A program made the translations under genes and the position numbers. A stretch of 64,000 nt of DNA, from NCBI RefSeq assembly GCF_011316935.1, contig NZ_WLYS01000001.1, forward strand, positions 248,001 to 312,000. The letters run 5' to 3'. Source of the stretch: Sphingobacterium chungjuense. Lineage in GTDB: Bacteria; Bacteroidota; Bacteroidia; Sphingobacteriales; Sphingobacteriaceae. The notes beneath the pieces are model-generated. The model made no database searches. It saw only the letters and a program-made list of their open reading frames with translations, and was not told the origin of the DNA. Each line of letters starts with the position of its first letter. Positions within the stretch are counted from its first letter, which is position 1. Below are positions 1 to 8,175 of the stretch, piece by piece.

Positions 1-434
1 AAGATGGCACGGTCACCATTCAGTTTCCAAAGCAAAAAATCCCTATTCCAGAAGTAGCGCGCTACCAGTTAGATGTAGAAATCGACGATTGTATTGTCTG
101 CGATCTTTGCGCTAAAGCTTGTCCGGTAGATTGTATTGCCATTGAATCGATTAAATCGCCGGAGGCGATTGGCAAAACCTCTGATGGTAGCGTAAAAAGA
201 CTGTACGCCGAAAAGTTCGAAATCGATATGGCCAAATGCATGTACTGCGGATTATGCACTGTGGTATGCCCCACAGAATGCATTACCATGACCGATCAAT
301 ACGACCGCACCACCACGAAATTAACGGATCTGATCTACGGCTTTGGCGAGATGAGCGATCAAGAGATCGTGCAACGCAAGGAAGAGTGGACACGTTTTCA
401 AGCTGAGAAGGAGGCGGCAAAATCTAAAAAATAA
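1..434 (+). CDS. nuoI: NADH-quinone oxidoreductase subunit I, 3' fragment
   Basis: The gene enters from the left edge. The reading frame starting at base 3 is open to the TAA at 432-434, giving about 143 residues of the C-terminal part. It carries two complete ferredoxin-type 4Fe-4S motifs, CIVCDLCAKACP and CMYCGLCTVVCP, as in the NuoI subunit that carries clusters N6a and N6b between the peripheral arm and the quinone site of complex I. The stop overlaps the nuoJ start (TAATG), which indicates translational coupling in the nuo operon. An internal ATG at 228 would remove the first cluster motif and is not the real start. Confidence 0.95.
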   Translation, partial: DGTVTIQFPKQKIPIPEVARYQLDVEIDDCIVCDLCAKACPVDCIAIESIKSPEAIGKTSDGSVKRLYAEKFEIDMAKCMYCGLCTVVCPTECITMTDQYDRTTTKLTDLIYGFGEMSDQEIVQRKEEWTRFQAEKEAAKSKK

Positions 435-979
435 TGGACTTATTTCTTTTTTACACTTTTGCTTTCTTAGCGATTACCAGCGCCTTATTGGTCGTGAGTC
501 TCAAAAATACTGCCCGTGCGCTTTTCTTATTTTTTATTGTGCTATTCGCCATGGCGGGCTTGTATTTGTTTGCCTTAGCAGATTTTGTGGCTATCACCCA
601 AGTGCTGGTGTATGTGGGTGGCGTTTTGATTTTGATGATCTTCGCCTTTATGTTGAGCAACAAAGAATTGTTGAGCGATCTGCAGGATCTTTCCGGATCC
701 TTTATTCAATTGCCTAACTGGCAATCGCTCGCACTTTCCCTCGGCTTTTTAGGCTTGATGGGCTACGGAATCTGGCAATGGGATCAAGCGTATTCCCCAT
801 CGTGGATGGAACAGAATATAAGAACCGGACAGATCATCCTTTCCAGAGATAACAATATTAATCAGCTCGGCATGCTATTTATGTCACGTTACATATTGCC
901 TTTCGAGATTATTTCCATCTTTCTGATGATGACCTTAATCGGTGCAGCGCATATTGCCAGAAAGGGGGATGAAGCGTGA
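434..979 (+). CDS. nuoJ: NADH-quinone oxidoreductase subunit J
   Basis: A 181-residue hydrophobic protein with about five predicted membrane helices, the size and hydropathy expected for NuoJ, a membrane-arm subunit next to the quinone chamber. The segment VGGVLILMIFAFML matches the conserved region around the helix with the pi-bulge in this family. The start ATG overlaps the nuoI stop, and its own stop overlaps the GTG start of nuoK. The assignment rests on this position between nuoI and nuoK as well as on the sequence. Confidence 0.95.
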   Translation: MDLFLFYTFAFLAITSALLVVSLKNTARALFLFFIVLFAMAGLYLFALADFVAITQVLVYVGGVLILMIFAFMLSNKELLSDLQDLSGSFIQLPNWQSLALSLGFLGLMGYGIWQWDQAYSPSWMEQNIRTGQIILSRDNNINQLGMLFMSRYILPFEIISIFLMMTLIGAAHIARKGDEA

Positions 980-1281
980 TTCCCATTACACATTTCTTAG
1001 CAGTAAGTGCTTGTATCTTCTGCATCGGTTTGTATGCCGTGATCTCCAAACGAAATGCGATTATGATTTTGGTCGGTATCGAGCTCATGATCAATGCGGC
1101 CATTCTCAATTTGGTAGCCTTCGGCCGCTATGATAAAGCGGACTATGGCGGACAGGTATTTGCCTTATTTGCGATTGTGCTCGCTGCGGCGGCGGTAGCT
1201 GTAGGCTTGTCGATTATCCTGATGACCTACCGAAAATATAAAACCATTAATCCAGACCAAATCACCGATCTGCGCGACTAA
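976..1281 (+). CDS. nuoK: NADH-quinone oxidoreductase subunit K
   Basis: A 101-residue protein with three membrane helices, the standard NuoK length. It has the conserved GIELMINAAILN segment, whose glutamate belongs to the chain of charged residues through the proton-pumping membrane arm. It starts at GTG, overlapping the nuoJ stop by 4 nt. The TAA stop overlaps the nuoL ATG (TAATG). An ORF from 942 in another frame covers part of this gene but has no family resemblance and was ignored. Confidence 0.95.
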   Translation: MIPITHFLAVSACIFCIGLYAVISKRNAIMILVGIELMINAAILNLVAFGRYDKADYGGQVFALFAIVLAAAAVAVGLSIILMTYRKYKTINPDQITDLRD

Positions 1282-3293
1282 TGATGAATTTGCTACACAT
1301 ATCGCCCATACATGCCAGTTTAGCAGTGCTGCTATTCCCATTAGCGGCATTTCTTTATCAAGCTTTGCGTGGCAAGCAGGATCAATCAGGCATCGTAGGT
1401 TTATTAGGCATACTATTAAGTACCGCAGCAAGTGCCTTTTTTGTCTTTTTCCCTATTTGGCAACAAACGCCTGTAGAAGCCACTGCTTCTTGGTTTACGG
1501 TCGGAAAACATACTTTCTCAGCGGGCATTCTGTTGAATAACTTGACGGTGCTGATGCAATTATTGGTCTGTATCATCGCCTTGCCAGTACATATTTATTC
1601 CCGCGTATACATGAAAGGCGATCCGGGCATTCATCGTTATTGGATGTACCTAAGCCTTTTTTGCTTTGCGATGCTAGCACTTTGCGTAGCCAATAATTTA
1701 TTATTGATGTACGTATTTTGGGAATTGGTAGGCTTTGCGTCTTACCTACTCATTGGATTTTGGTTTACCAAAGATGCCGCTGTCCAAGCCAATAAAAAGG
1801 CATTTATCGTGAACCGCATCGGTGATATCGGCTTCTTAATTGGTATTGCCTTGGTGTATGCACACATGGGAACGTTAAACTTATCGGAACTATTTGGTAA
1901 GCAGAGTCCGCTTTTTGAACAGATTCCTCTATGGCATACTGAGCGATGGATGACTTATGCCGGATTGGCCTTTTTTGTCGGCGCGATGGCCAAATCCGCA
2001 CAATTCCCTTTCCACGTTTGGCTGCCCGATGCGATGGAAGGACCAACTTCTGTATCGTCACTTATTCACGCGGCAACAATGGTCGCAGCCGGAGTATTTT
2101 TATTGGCTACCGTCTTCCCGCTGTTCAATGAAAGTATACTTTTAGTCATCGCTATTATCGGCACGATTACCGCGCTTACCGCATCGTATTTTGCGCTGGC
2201 GCAACAAGATATCAAAAAAGTATTGGCCTTTTCGACCATATCACAGCTTGGATTTATGGTGGTTGCAGTCGGAATTGGCGCTTGGAATGCCGCGATCTTC
2301 CATTTGGTCACGCATGCGTTCTTCAAATGTCTGCTTTTCCTTTGTGCTGGAGCAATTATACATGAAATGGCACATGCGATTCCTGCTGCCGCAAAAGTAG
2401 ATCCTCAAGACATGCGCAACATGGGCGGATTACGCCGTTTTATGCCATATACTTTCATCTTAATGGTGATTGCTTCGCTAGCATTAGCCGGATTCCCGCT
2501 TACTTCTGGATTTTTATCCAAAGATTCGATCGTCATCGCAGCTTTCGAATGGGCAGTCGAGCGTGGTGGCACTTACCTTATTATTCCGATTGTATTGGTA
2601 TTGGTGAGTTTCCTTACAGCATTTTACATCGGGCGAATGATTTTCAAAGTGTTTTTCGGGAAACCCAAATTGTGGAGCGATGAAAAGGTTACGGTATTTC
2701 ATGAAGCACCTAAGGGAATGTGGATACCGATGGCTTTTCTTGGTTTGTGTTCGCTTTTCTTTGTTTTCTCGTTCAATCCAATTTCCCACCAAAATGCAGC
2801 CCTGATGCAGGGCTTGACACTACTAACAGGATTTCAACCGATTGATTCGCTGCATATGTTTATTCCCATCGTACTCATCACAGGCTCCGCCATTGGCTGG
2901 TGGCTTGGCTACCGCTGGTACGTACAAGGAAAATATCCTTTTCAAGAAAACAATGCTTGGGTGCAGCACGCGCAGAAACAAGCTTATATCAACGAATTTT
3001 ATCAGTTCATCATCGTGCGCAGTACGTTGTATCTTTCACGAGGATTATATTGGTTCGATCATTATATCGTAGACGGGTTGACCAATGGAGCAGCTAGCGT
3101 GACACGCGCAGTTGGACGTGTATCGGCATGGGTCGATCGTAATCTGGTCGATGGATTGGTCAATTTAGTAGCTCAAACCAGCTATTATGCTGGTCATTTG
3201 CTACGCTGGGTGCAAAATGGACGCTTACAAAACTATATGGGTTTTGCGTTTACGATGGTTTTATTTGGCATACTTTATTTGGTTTTAAGATAA
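1281..3293 (+). CDS. nuoL: NADH-quinone oxidoreductase subunit L
   Basis: A 670-residue antiporter-like subunit of complex I with many membrane helices. Typical segments include FWELVGFASYLLIGFW, HVWLPDAMEGPTSVSSLIHAATMV and LAQQDIKKVLAFSTISQLGF, which contain the Glu, Lys and His residues of the proton channel. The C-terminal extension, with its long lateral helix, is present, which separates NuoL from the shorter NuoM and NuoN. The start region is ATGATG, so either of two adjacent codons could be used. nuoM follows after a single nucleotide. Confidence 0.97.
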   Translation: MMNLLHISPIHASLAVLLFPLAAFLYQALRGKQDQSGIVGLLGILLSTAASAFFVFFPIWQQTPVEATASWFTVGKHTFSAGILLNNLTVLMQLLVCIIALPVHIYSRVYMKGDPGIHRYWMYLSLFCFAMLALCVANNLLLMYVFWELVGFASYLLIGFWFTKDAAVQANKKAFIVNRIGDIGFLIGIALVYAHMGTLNLSELFGKQSPLFEQIPLWHTERWMTYAGLAFFVGAMAKSAQFPFHVWLPDAMEGPTSVSSLIHAATMVAAGVFLLATVFPLFNESILLVIAIIGTITALTASYFALAQQDIKKVLAFSTISQLGFMVVAVGIGAWNAAIFHLVTHAFFKCLLFLCAGAIIHEMAHAIPAAAKVDPQDMRNMGGLRRFMPYTFILMVIASLALAGFPLTSGFLSKDSIVIAAFEWAVERGGTYLIIPIVLVLVSFLTAFYIGRMIFKVFFGKPKLWSDEKVTVFHEAPKGMWIPMAFLGLCSLFFVFSFNPISHQNAALMQGLTLLTGFQPIDSLHMFIPIVLITGSAIGWWLGYRWYVQGKYPFQENNAWVQHAQKQAYINEFYQFIIVRSTLYLSRGLYWFDHYIVDGLTNGAASVTRAVGRVSAWVDRNLVDGLVNLVAQTSYYAGHLLRWVQNGRLQNYMGFAFTMVLFGILYLVLR

Positions 3294-3294
3294 C

Positions 3295-4899
3295 ATGGGA
3301 TTTTTATCTATACTCATATTCCTTCCCTTACTTGCAGCATTAGTCATGTTACTTCTGCCCAAATCTGCGGCAGGGAGCGCTAAGTATTTGGCTTTAGCCG
3401 CGACAGCTGGGCAACTATTGCTAACCGGATATTTGTATGTGCATTTTGATAGCGCGCAAGCGGGCATCAATGATGTCAATAGCTTCCAATACGTAGAGCA
3501 GTTGTCCTGGATTCGCTTACAGATCGGTGCAGATAAGCTTCTAGAAATTGACTATTTCTTAGGATTAGACGGGCTATCTCTGCCTCTGATTGTGCTAAGT
3601 GCGGTCGTGATGCTGATGGCTATTGGCGCGTCGTGGAATGTCACGAAAAGTGTCAAAGGTTATTTCGCTTTGCTGATGTTGTTGAACACGGCAGTGATGG
3701 GCGTGTTCTGCGCATTGGACTTCTTCCTGTTTTACGTATTTTATGAGGTGATGCTACTCCCTCTTTATTTCCTAATCGGAATCTGGGGTGGCGTAAGACG
3801 CGAATATGCGGCCGTCAAGTTTTTTATCTATACGCTATTAGGTTCAGTGTTTATGCTATTGGTGATCGTCGGTTTGTATTTCTCGGTTACCAATCCAGCG
3901 ACAGGTGCAAACACCTTCAACATGTTGCACATGATGAATCCGGCTAATTATGGGGAGGAATCTTTCTTTGGTTGGGTGCGTAATTTTCACGAAATATTTG
4001 GTATTCCAGCTCGACTGATCGGTTTTGCTATTTTATTTATCGCCTTCGCAATCAAAGTTCCTATCGTACCATTGCACACTTGGCTTCCGGATGCACACGT
4101 AGAAGCTCCTACGCCGGTTTCGATTATACTGGCAGGGATTTTACTCAAAGTGGGTGGATACGGTATTCTACGCATCTGTATTGGCATATTCCCAGATATG
4201 GCAGCACTCAGCAACTGGTGGTTAGGCTTAATTGGCGTAATATCTATTTTGTATGGCGCATTTAATGCGTTGGCACAAAAAGATTTAAAACGTTTGATTG
4301 CCTATTCTTCCGTGTCGCATATGGGTTTTGTGTTGTTGGGTATCGCGACGCTTACTACCGAAGGTATTTCTGGTGCAATGTTCCAAATGATTAGTCACGG
4401 TTTTCTATCCGCCGCCTTATTCTTCTTAGTCGGTGTGATCTACGATCGGGTGCACGATCGAGATATTTACAATTTCCGCGGTCTGGCAAGTCATATGCCG
4501 CGTTATACCGTGTTTGTTGCCATTGCCTTTTTTGCCTCGCTAGGTCTTCCTGGTTTTTCTGCTTTCATTGGCGAAGCCTTCGTGATCATCGGCGCATTCA
4601 ATAGTGAATCGGTGGGAACGGGACTGCCGCGTTGGATGGCCGTTGGAGGTTCGATCGGTATCCTGCTTAGTGCGGTTTATTTCTTGTGGACTTTGCAGCG
4701 CATGTTTTTCGGACAAACCCGATTTAAAGGTGGTGAAGAGTGGGCGACGGCATTGAATGACGTAACGATGCGCGAACAAATCATCTTGTATCCAGCTTTA
4801 GCATTGGCTATTATTCTGGGTATCATGCCTTCCTTAGTATTCACGCCACTAAATGAAAGTGTGATGCGTCTAGTTTCTGTGGTTTCATCATTTCTATAG
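3295..4899 (+). CDS. nuoM: NADH-quinone oxidoreductase subunit M
   Basis: A 534-residue antiporter-like membrane subunit of complex I. It shows FYVFYEVMLLPLYFLIGIWGG, with the conserved channel glutamate, and HTWLPDAHVEAPTPVSIILAG followed by LAQKDLKRLIAYSSVSHMGF. The length matches the NuoM family, and there is no long C-terminal arm as in NuoL. It lies between nuoL (1-nt gap) and nuoN (12-nt gap) and is part of the same operon. Confidence 0.97.
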   Translation: MGFLSILIFLPLLAALVMLLLPKSAAGSAKYLALAATAGQLLLTGYLYVHFDSAQAGINDVNSFQYVEQLSWIRLQIGADKLLEIDYFLGLDGLSLPLIVLSAVVMLMAIGASWNVTKSVKGYFALLMLLNTAVMGVFCALDFFLFYVFYEVMLLPLYFLIGIWGGVRREYAAVKFFIYTLLGSVFMLLVIVGLYFSVTNPATGANTFNMLHMMNPANYGEESFFGWVRNFHEIFGIPARLIGFAILFIAFAIKVPIVPLHTWLPDAHVEAPTPVSIILAGILLKVGGYGILRICIGIFPDMAALSNWWLGLIGVISILYGAFNALAQKDLKRLIAYSSVSHMGFVLLGIATLTTEGISGAMFQMISHGFLSAALFFLVGVIYDRVHDRDIYNFRGLASHMPRYTVFVAIAFFASLGLPGFSAFIGEAFVIIGAFNSESVGTGLPRWMAVGGSIGILLSAVYFLWTLQRMFFGQTRFKGGEEWATALNDVTMREQIILYPALALAIILGIMPSLVFTPLNESVMRLVSVVSSFL

Positions 4900-4911
4900 G
4901 TCGTATTCGCT

Positions 4912-6417
4912 ATGTATGAATTTGCTCCTCAGATTACGCCCATCATTGACCACATTATAGATTCCGTGCGCTCTTTCCGACCCGAGATCACGATAAGCAT
5001 TGCTTTTATAGGCACGATATTTTGTAGCTTGTTTGCTGATCGGTATTGGAAACAAGCCTCTTTTAGCGTTTTCCTAATCGGATTACTGTCCGCAGCTTAT
5101 TTGACTCATGTCCAAAACACAGAAAGCATACCGGTATTCTTCGACATGCTGCGTGTGGATGCTTTTTCTCAGTATGCACGGCTAATTATTCTGTTTGCTG
5201 TGGCCATTATTGGTGTATACATTCAGCAATATGGTAGTTATCAACTGTCACAAAAACGCTTGGGCGATATCTACTCTATTTTGTTGGCCACGACCTTAGG
5301 TTTGCATTTGCTCACCTTGACCACGCATTGGATTATGACATTTATTGCGGTGGAAATGGTTTCTATAGGTTCTTACGTACTTGTCGCCTACTTTGCGCAA
5401 AATAAAAAAGAGTCTGAGGCAGCCATGAAATACGTCTTGTTTGGATCTACTTGTGCCGCGTTTATGCTGTACGGACTGTCGTTATTGTATGGATTCACAG
5501 GTTCACTAGACTTCACCAGCATCGCGCAGATGAAAGGCATGATTGCTGCCCCAATGGTGTTAAGTACCGTGGCGCTGCTATTTGTATTTGTAGGAATAGG
5601 TTTTAAATTAGGTTTCGTGCCTTTTCACGTTTGGACGCCCGATGTGTACGAAGGTGCTCCTACTCCGATTACAGCTTTCTTGGCCACCGTACCAAAGGTT
5701 GGTGCCATCGTGTTATTTAGTCGACTGATATTAGCTTGGACAGCAAGTCCATTTTATTTTGGAGAAGTGACCTTGCACTTCTTGTGCTTTATAGCTATTG
5801 TGACCATGCTAATTGGTAATTTGGTCGCCTTGCGGCAGCAAAACATCAAACGATTGTTGGCCTATTCTTCTGTGGGACATACGGGTTTCTTATTACTTGC
5901 CGTCTTGAGCTATGTGCATCGTGAGCCCGAAGTGCTCTTCTTTTATTTGGCGACCTACACCTTGATGAATTTAGCTGTTTTTGGCTTCATCATGATTTTA
6001 GAGAAACAAACCGGATCTGCTAATCTATCCGATTATGCTGGCTTAGGCAAGCGCTTTCCCATCGTGTTCTCAGGGCTTACATTTGCCGGCATATCGCTCG
6101 TTGGTCTTCCACCGACTGCAGGCTTCGTTGGAAAGCTTTTGGTCTTTACTTCGATCTTCGATATCTACCAGACGTTGGATCAATCGCTGTATTTGTATTT
6201 ACTGATCGTTGGTGTATTGACATCCGTCATTTCTTTATTCTATTATCTAAAGATTCCCCTTTACGGTTTTCTTCGCCAACCGCCTTCTGGCGCTACAACG
6301 GATGTAACTGTCCGGATTTCCGGTCCTATTTATGCAATTGCGGTATTTTTCACGGTTTTATTGTTAGTTTTTGGTCTTTTTCCCGATTTACTATTAGCTT
6401 TCTTCCGCGTTCCATAA
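4912..6417 (+). CDS. nuoN: NADH-quinone oxidoreductase subunit N
   Basis: A 501-residue member of the same antiporter-like family, with FVPFHVWTPDVYEGAPTPITA and LRQQNIKRLLAYSSVGHTGF, the signatures of NuoN. It is the last gene of the nuo operon here. After its stop come 110 nt without a gene, holding a new promoter for the next transcription unit. No strong intrinsic terminator was seen directly after it, so some read-through is possible. Confidence 0.96.
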   Translation: MYEFAPQITPIIDHIIDSVRSFRPEITISIAFIGTIFCSLFADRYWKQASFSVFLIGLLSAAYLTHVQNTESIPVFFDMLRVDAFSQYARLIILFAVAIIGVYIQQYGSYQLSQKRLGDIYSILLATTLGLHLLTLTTHWIMTFIAVEMVSIGSYVLVAYFAQNKKESEAAMKYVLFGSTCAAFMLYGLSLLYGFTGSLDFTSIAQMKGMIAAPMVLSTVALLFVFVGIGFKLGFVPFHVWTPDVYEGAPTPITAFLATVPKVGAIVLFSRLILAWTASPFYFGEVTLHFLCFIAIVTMLIGNLVALRQQNIKRLLAYSSVGHTGFLLLAVLSYVHREPEVLFFYLATYTLMNLAVFGFIMILEKQTGSANLSDYAGLGKRFPIVFSGLTFAGISLVGLPPTAGFVGKLLVFTSIFDIYQTLDQSLYLYLLIVGVLTSVISLFYYLKIPLYGFLRQPPSGATTDVTVRISGPIYAIAVFFTVLLLVFGLFPDLLLAFFRVP

Positions 6418-6488
6418 GATCCGGCTTTTATCCCTGATTTTCTTTCATCAAACACTGAATTAGGCCGCGCAATTCTCCGTTATAATAG

Positions 6489-6496
6489 TAAATTTG
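6489..6496 (+). promoter_or_regulatory. promoter -7 box for the lactate dehydrogenase gene
   Basis: TAAATTTG is an exact match to the Bacteroidota TAnnTTTG box. It lies 31 nt before the start codon at 6528. No clear TTG box was seen at the expected -33 distance. Confidence 0.55.
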
Positions 6497-6527
6497 TGCA
6501 CAGTATAAATACTCACGCATTCAGGCA

Positions 6528-7694
6528 ATGATTAAGAAACCACTTTTCCCATACAACCCAAAATATCCTTCGGTAGCCGATTTAAAACGCCGTGCCAAAT
6601 GGCGTATTCCTAAGTTTGCGTTCGACTATCTGCAAGGAGGCTGTAACGAGGAACTTAATCTGGGGCGTAATGAATCGGATTTTGACAATATCTATCTGAA
6701 ACCACATTATTTGAAAACCGGTGGCGAGATCGATATGTCAGTCGAATTATTTGGTCGTACCTATAGTGCACCATTTGGTATTTCGCCCATCGGATTGCAA
6801 GGATTGATGTGGCCCAATGCGCCAGAAATTTTGGCAAAAGCTGCCGCAAAACATGATATTCCATACACGCTAAGTACGGTATCTACGTCAAGTATTGAAC
6901 GCATCGCAGAAGTATCGGATGGTAAAGCGTGGTTTCAATTATATCACCCGACCGAAGATCGCTTACGCGACGATATTCTCAACCGATTGAAAGCAGTTTC
7001 CTGTCCAGTCTTGGTAGTGCTAATCGATGTACCATCTTTCGGTTTACGCTATCGCGAAATTAAAAGTGGGCTATCGATGCCGCCAAAGATGAATATTGAA
7101 AATATATTCCAAGCGATGGTTTGTCCAGAATGGGGAATCAAAACGTTGCAACATGGTATTCCATCTTTCGCAACCTTGAAACCTTACATGGAAAAAGGAC
7201 TGGATCTTAGTCAGCTTGGACAATTTATGAATAAAACTTTCACTGGCAAGGTGAATATGGAGAAAGTAAAAGCCATTCGGGATCTTTGGCCTGGACCATT
7301 GGTATTGAAGGGCGTAGCGAGCGAAGAGGATATGGAAGGTGCGATCAGCCTAGGTGTAGATGGCGTCATTATTTCGAACCATGGCGGTCGTCAGATCGAT
7401 GCGGGTGAATCTTCGTTGATTTCCCTGATAAAACTAGCCAACAACCCGAAATATACGGGTAGAGTAAAAATCATGATGGACGGCGGTATTCGCTCGGGTG
7501 TGGATCTAGCAAGAGCGCATGCGGTGGGATCTGAATTTAATTTTATGGGTCGGCCATTTATGTATGGTGTGGGCGCACTCGGCGACGAAGGGGCGGATCA
7601 TGCCATCAATATGTTCAAAGCGCAACTCTATCAGGTGATGCAGCAATTGACTTTGGAAAAGGTGCGCGATTTCCCGACACGTTTAATTCGGTAG
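6528..7694 (+). CDS. lldD: FMN-dependent alpha-hydroxy-acid dehydrogenase, probably L-lactate dehydrogenase
   Basis: A 388-residue FMN-dependent alpha-hydroxy-acid dehydrogenase fold. The C-terminal half has GPLVLKGV, with the lysine that contacts FMN, and IISNHGGRQIDAG, with the active-site His and Arg. The family oxidises L-lactate or related 2-hydroxy acids and, in LldD-type enzymes, passes electrons to the quinone pool. That would feed the same respiratory chain as the preceding nuo genes. The exact substrate cannot be read from the sequence, and glycolate or mandelate-type activity remains possible. Confidence 0.85.
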   Translation: MIKKPLFPYNPKYPSVADLKRRAKWRIPKFAFDYLQGGCNEELNLGRNESDFDNIYLKPHYLKTGGEIDMSVELFGRTYSAPFGISPIGLQGLMWPNAPEILAKAAAKHDIPYTLSTVSTSSIERIAEVSDGKAWFQLYHPTEDRLRDDILNRLKAVSCPVLVVLIDVPSFGLRYREIKSGLSMPPKMNIENIFQAMVCPEWGIKTLQHGIPSFATLKPYMEKGLDLSQLGQFMNKTFTGKVNMEKVKAIRDLWPGPLVLKGVASEEDMEGAISLGVDGVIISNHGGRQIDAGESSLISLIKLANNPKYTGRVKIMMDGGIRSGVDLARAHAVGSEFNFMGRPFMYGVGALGDEGADHAINMFKAQLYQVMQQLTLEKVRDFPTRLIR

Positions 7695-7734
7695 GCAACA
7701 GCATACGGCTATATCTGCCTGTTCAAAAATTCTG

Positions 7735-7742
7735 TATCTTTG
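7735..7742 (+). promoter_or_regulatory. promoter -7 box directly before queD
   Basis: TATCTTTG is an exact TAnnTTTG match. Only four nucleotides separate it from the queD ATG, so transcription should start at or just beside the start codon and produce a leaderless or nearly leaderless mRNA. Confidence 0.6.
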
Positions 7743-7746
7743 CGGC

Positions 7747-8172
7747 ATGATTACAGCAGAGCGATATCACGATATATCTTGTGGCCATAGAGTGGTTGGT
7801 CACGAAGGCAAGTGCCGGTTTTTACACGGGCACAATTACCGTATTCACTTTGTGGTAGCTGGCGAGCAGCTTGATGAAATCGGTCGGGTGCTAGATTTCT
7901 CAGTGATCAAAGAAAAACTCTGCATGTGGTTAGAAGAACATTACGATCACAAGTTTTTGATTTGGGAGCAAGATGAGTTGCTACCGCAATTACAAGTGCT
8001 CAGCGGCGAAAGCTTAGTTGCTGTACCATTCAATCCCACCGCTGAAAATATCGCGCAATATTTGGTGGAGGTAGTAGGACCAGCACAATTGGCTGGAACT
8101 AATACCAAATTGATTCTTTGTAAGGTCGAAGAAACGGCGAAATGCGCTGCTACCTATCGACTTGCTGAATAA
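7747..8172 (+). CDS. queD: 6-carboxy-5,6,7,8-tetrahydropterin synthase
   Basis: A 141-residue member of the 6-pyruvoyl-tetrahydropterin synthase/QueD family. Zinc ligands His14, His27 and His29 and the catalytic Cys23 lie in the CRFLHGH motif (CxxxHGH), which favours QueD of queuosine and 7-deazaguanine synthesis over the eukaryotic-type enzyme. The ATG at 7747 is supported because the conserved region begins within a few residues. The adjacent -7 box suggests a leaderless transcript. It is convergent with uvrB, with a gap of only 3 nt. Confidence 0.88.
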   Translation: MITAERYHDISCGHRVVGHEGKCRFLHGHNYRIHFVVAGEQLDEIGRVLDFSVIKEKLCMWLEEHYDHKFLIWEQDELLPQLQVLSGESLVAVPFNPTAENIAQYLVEVVGPAQLAGTNTKLILCKVEETAKCAATYRLAE

Positions 8173-8175
8173 TTA

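Noticed and set aside
578..588. An 11-nt match (GCAGATTTTGT) between the leader upstream of the sigma gene and nuoJ, as a possible guide target
   Set aside because: It is short, lies inside coding sequence rather than near a promoter, and such matches are expected by chance in 64 kb.
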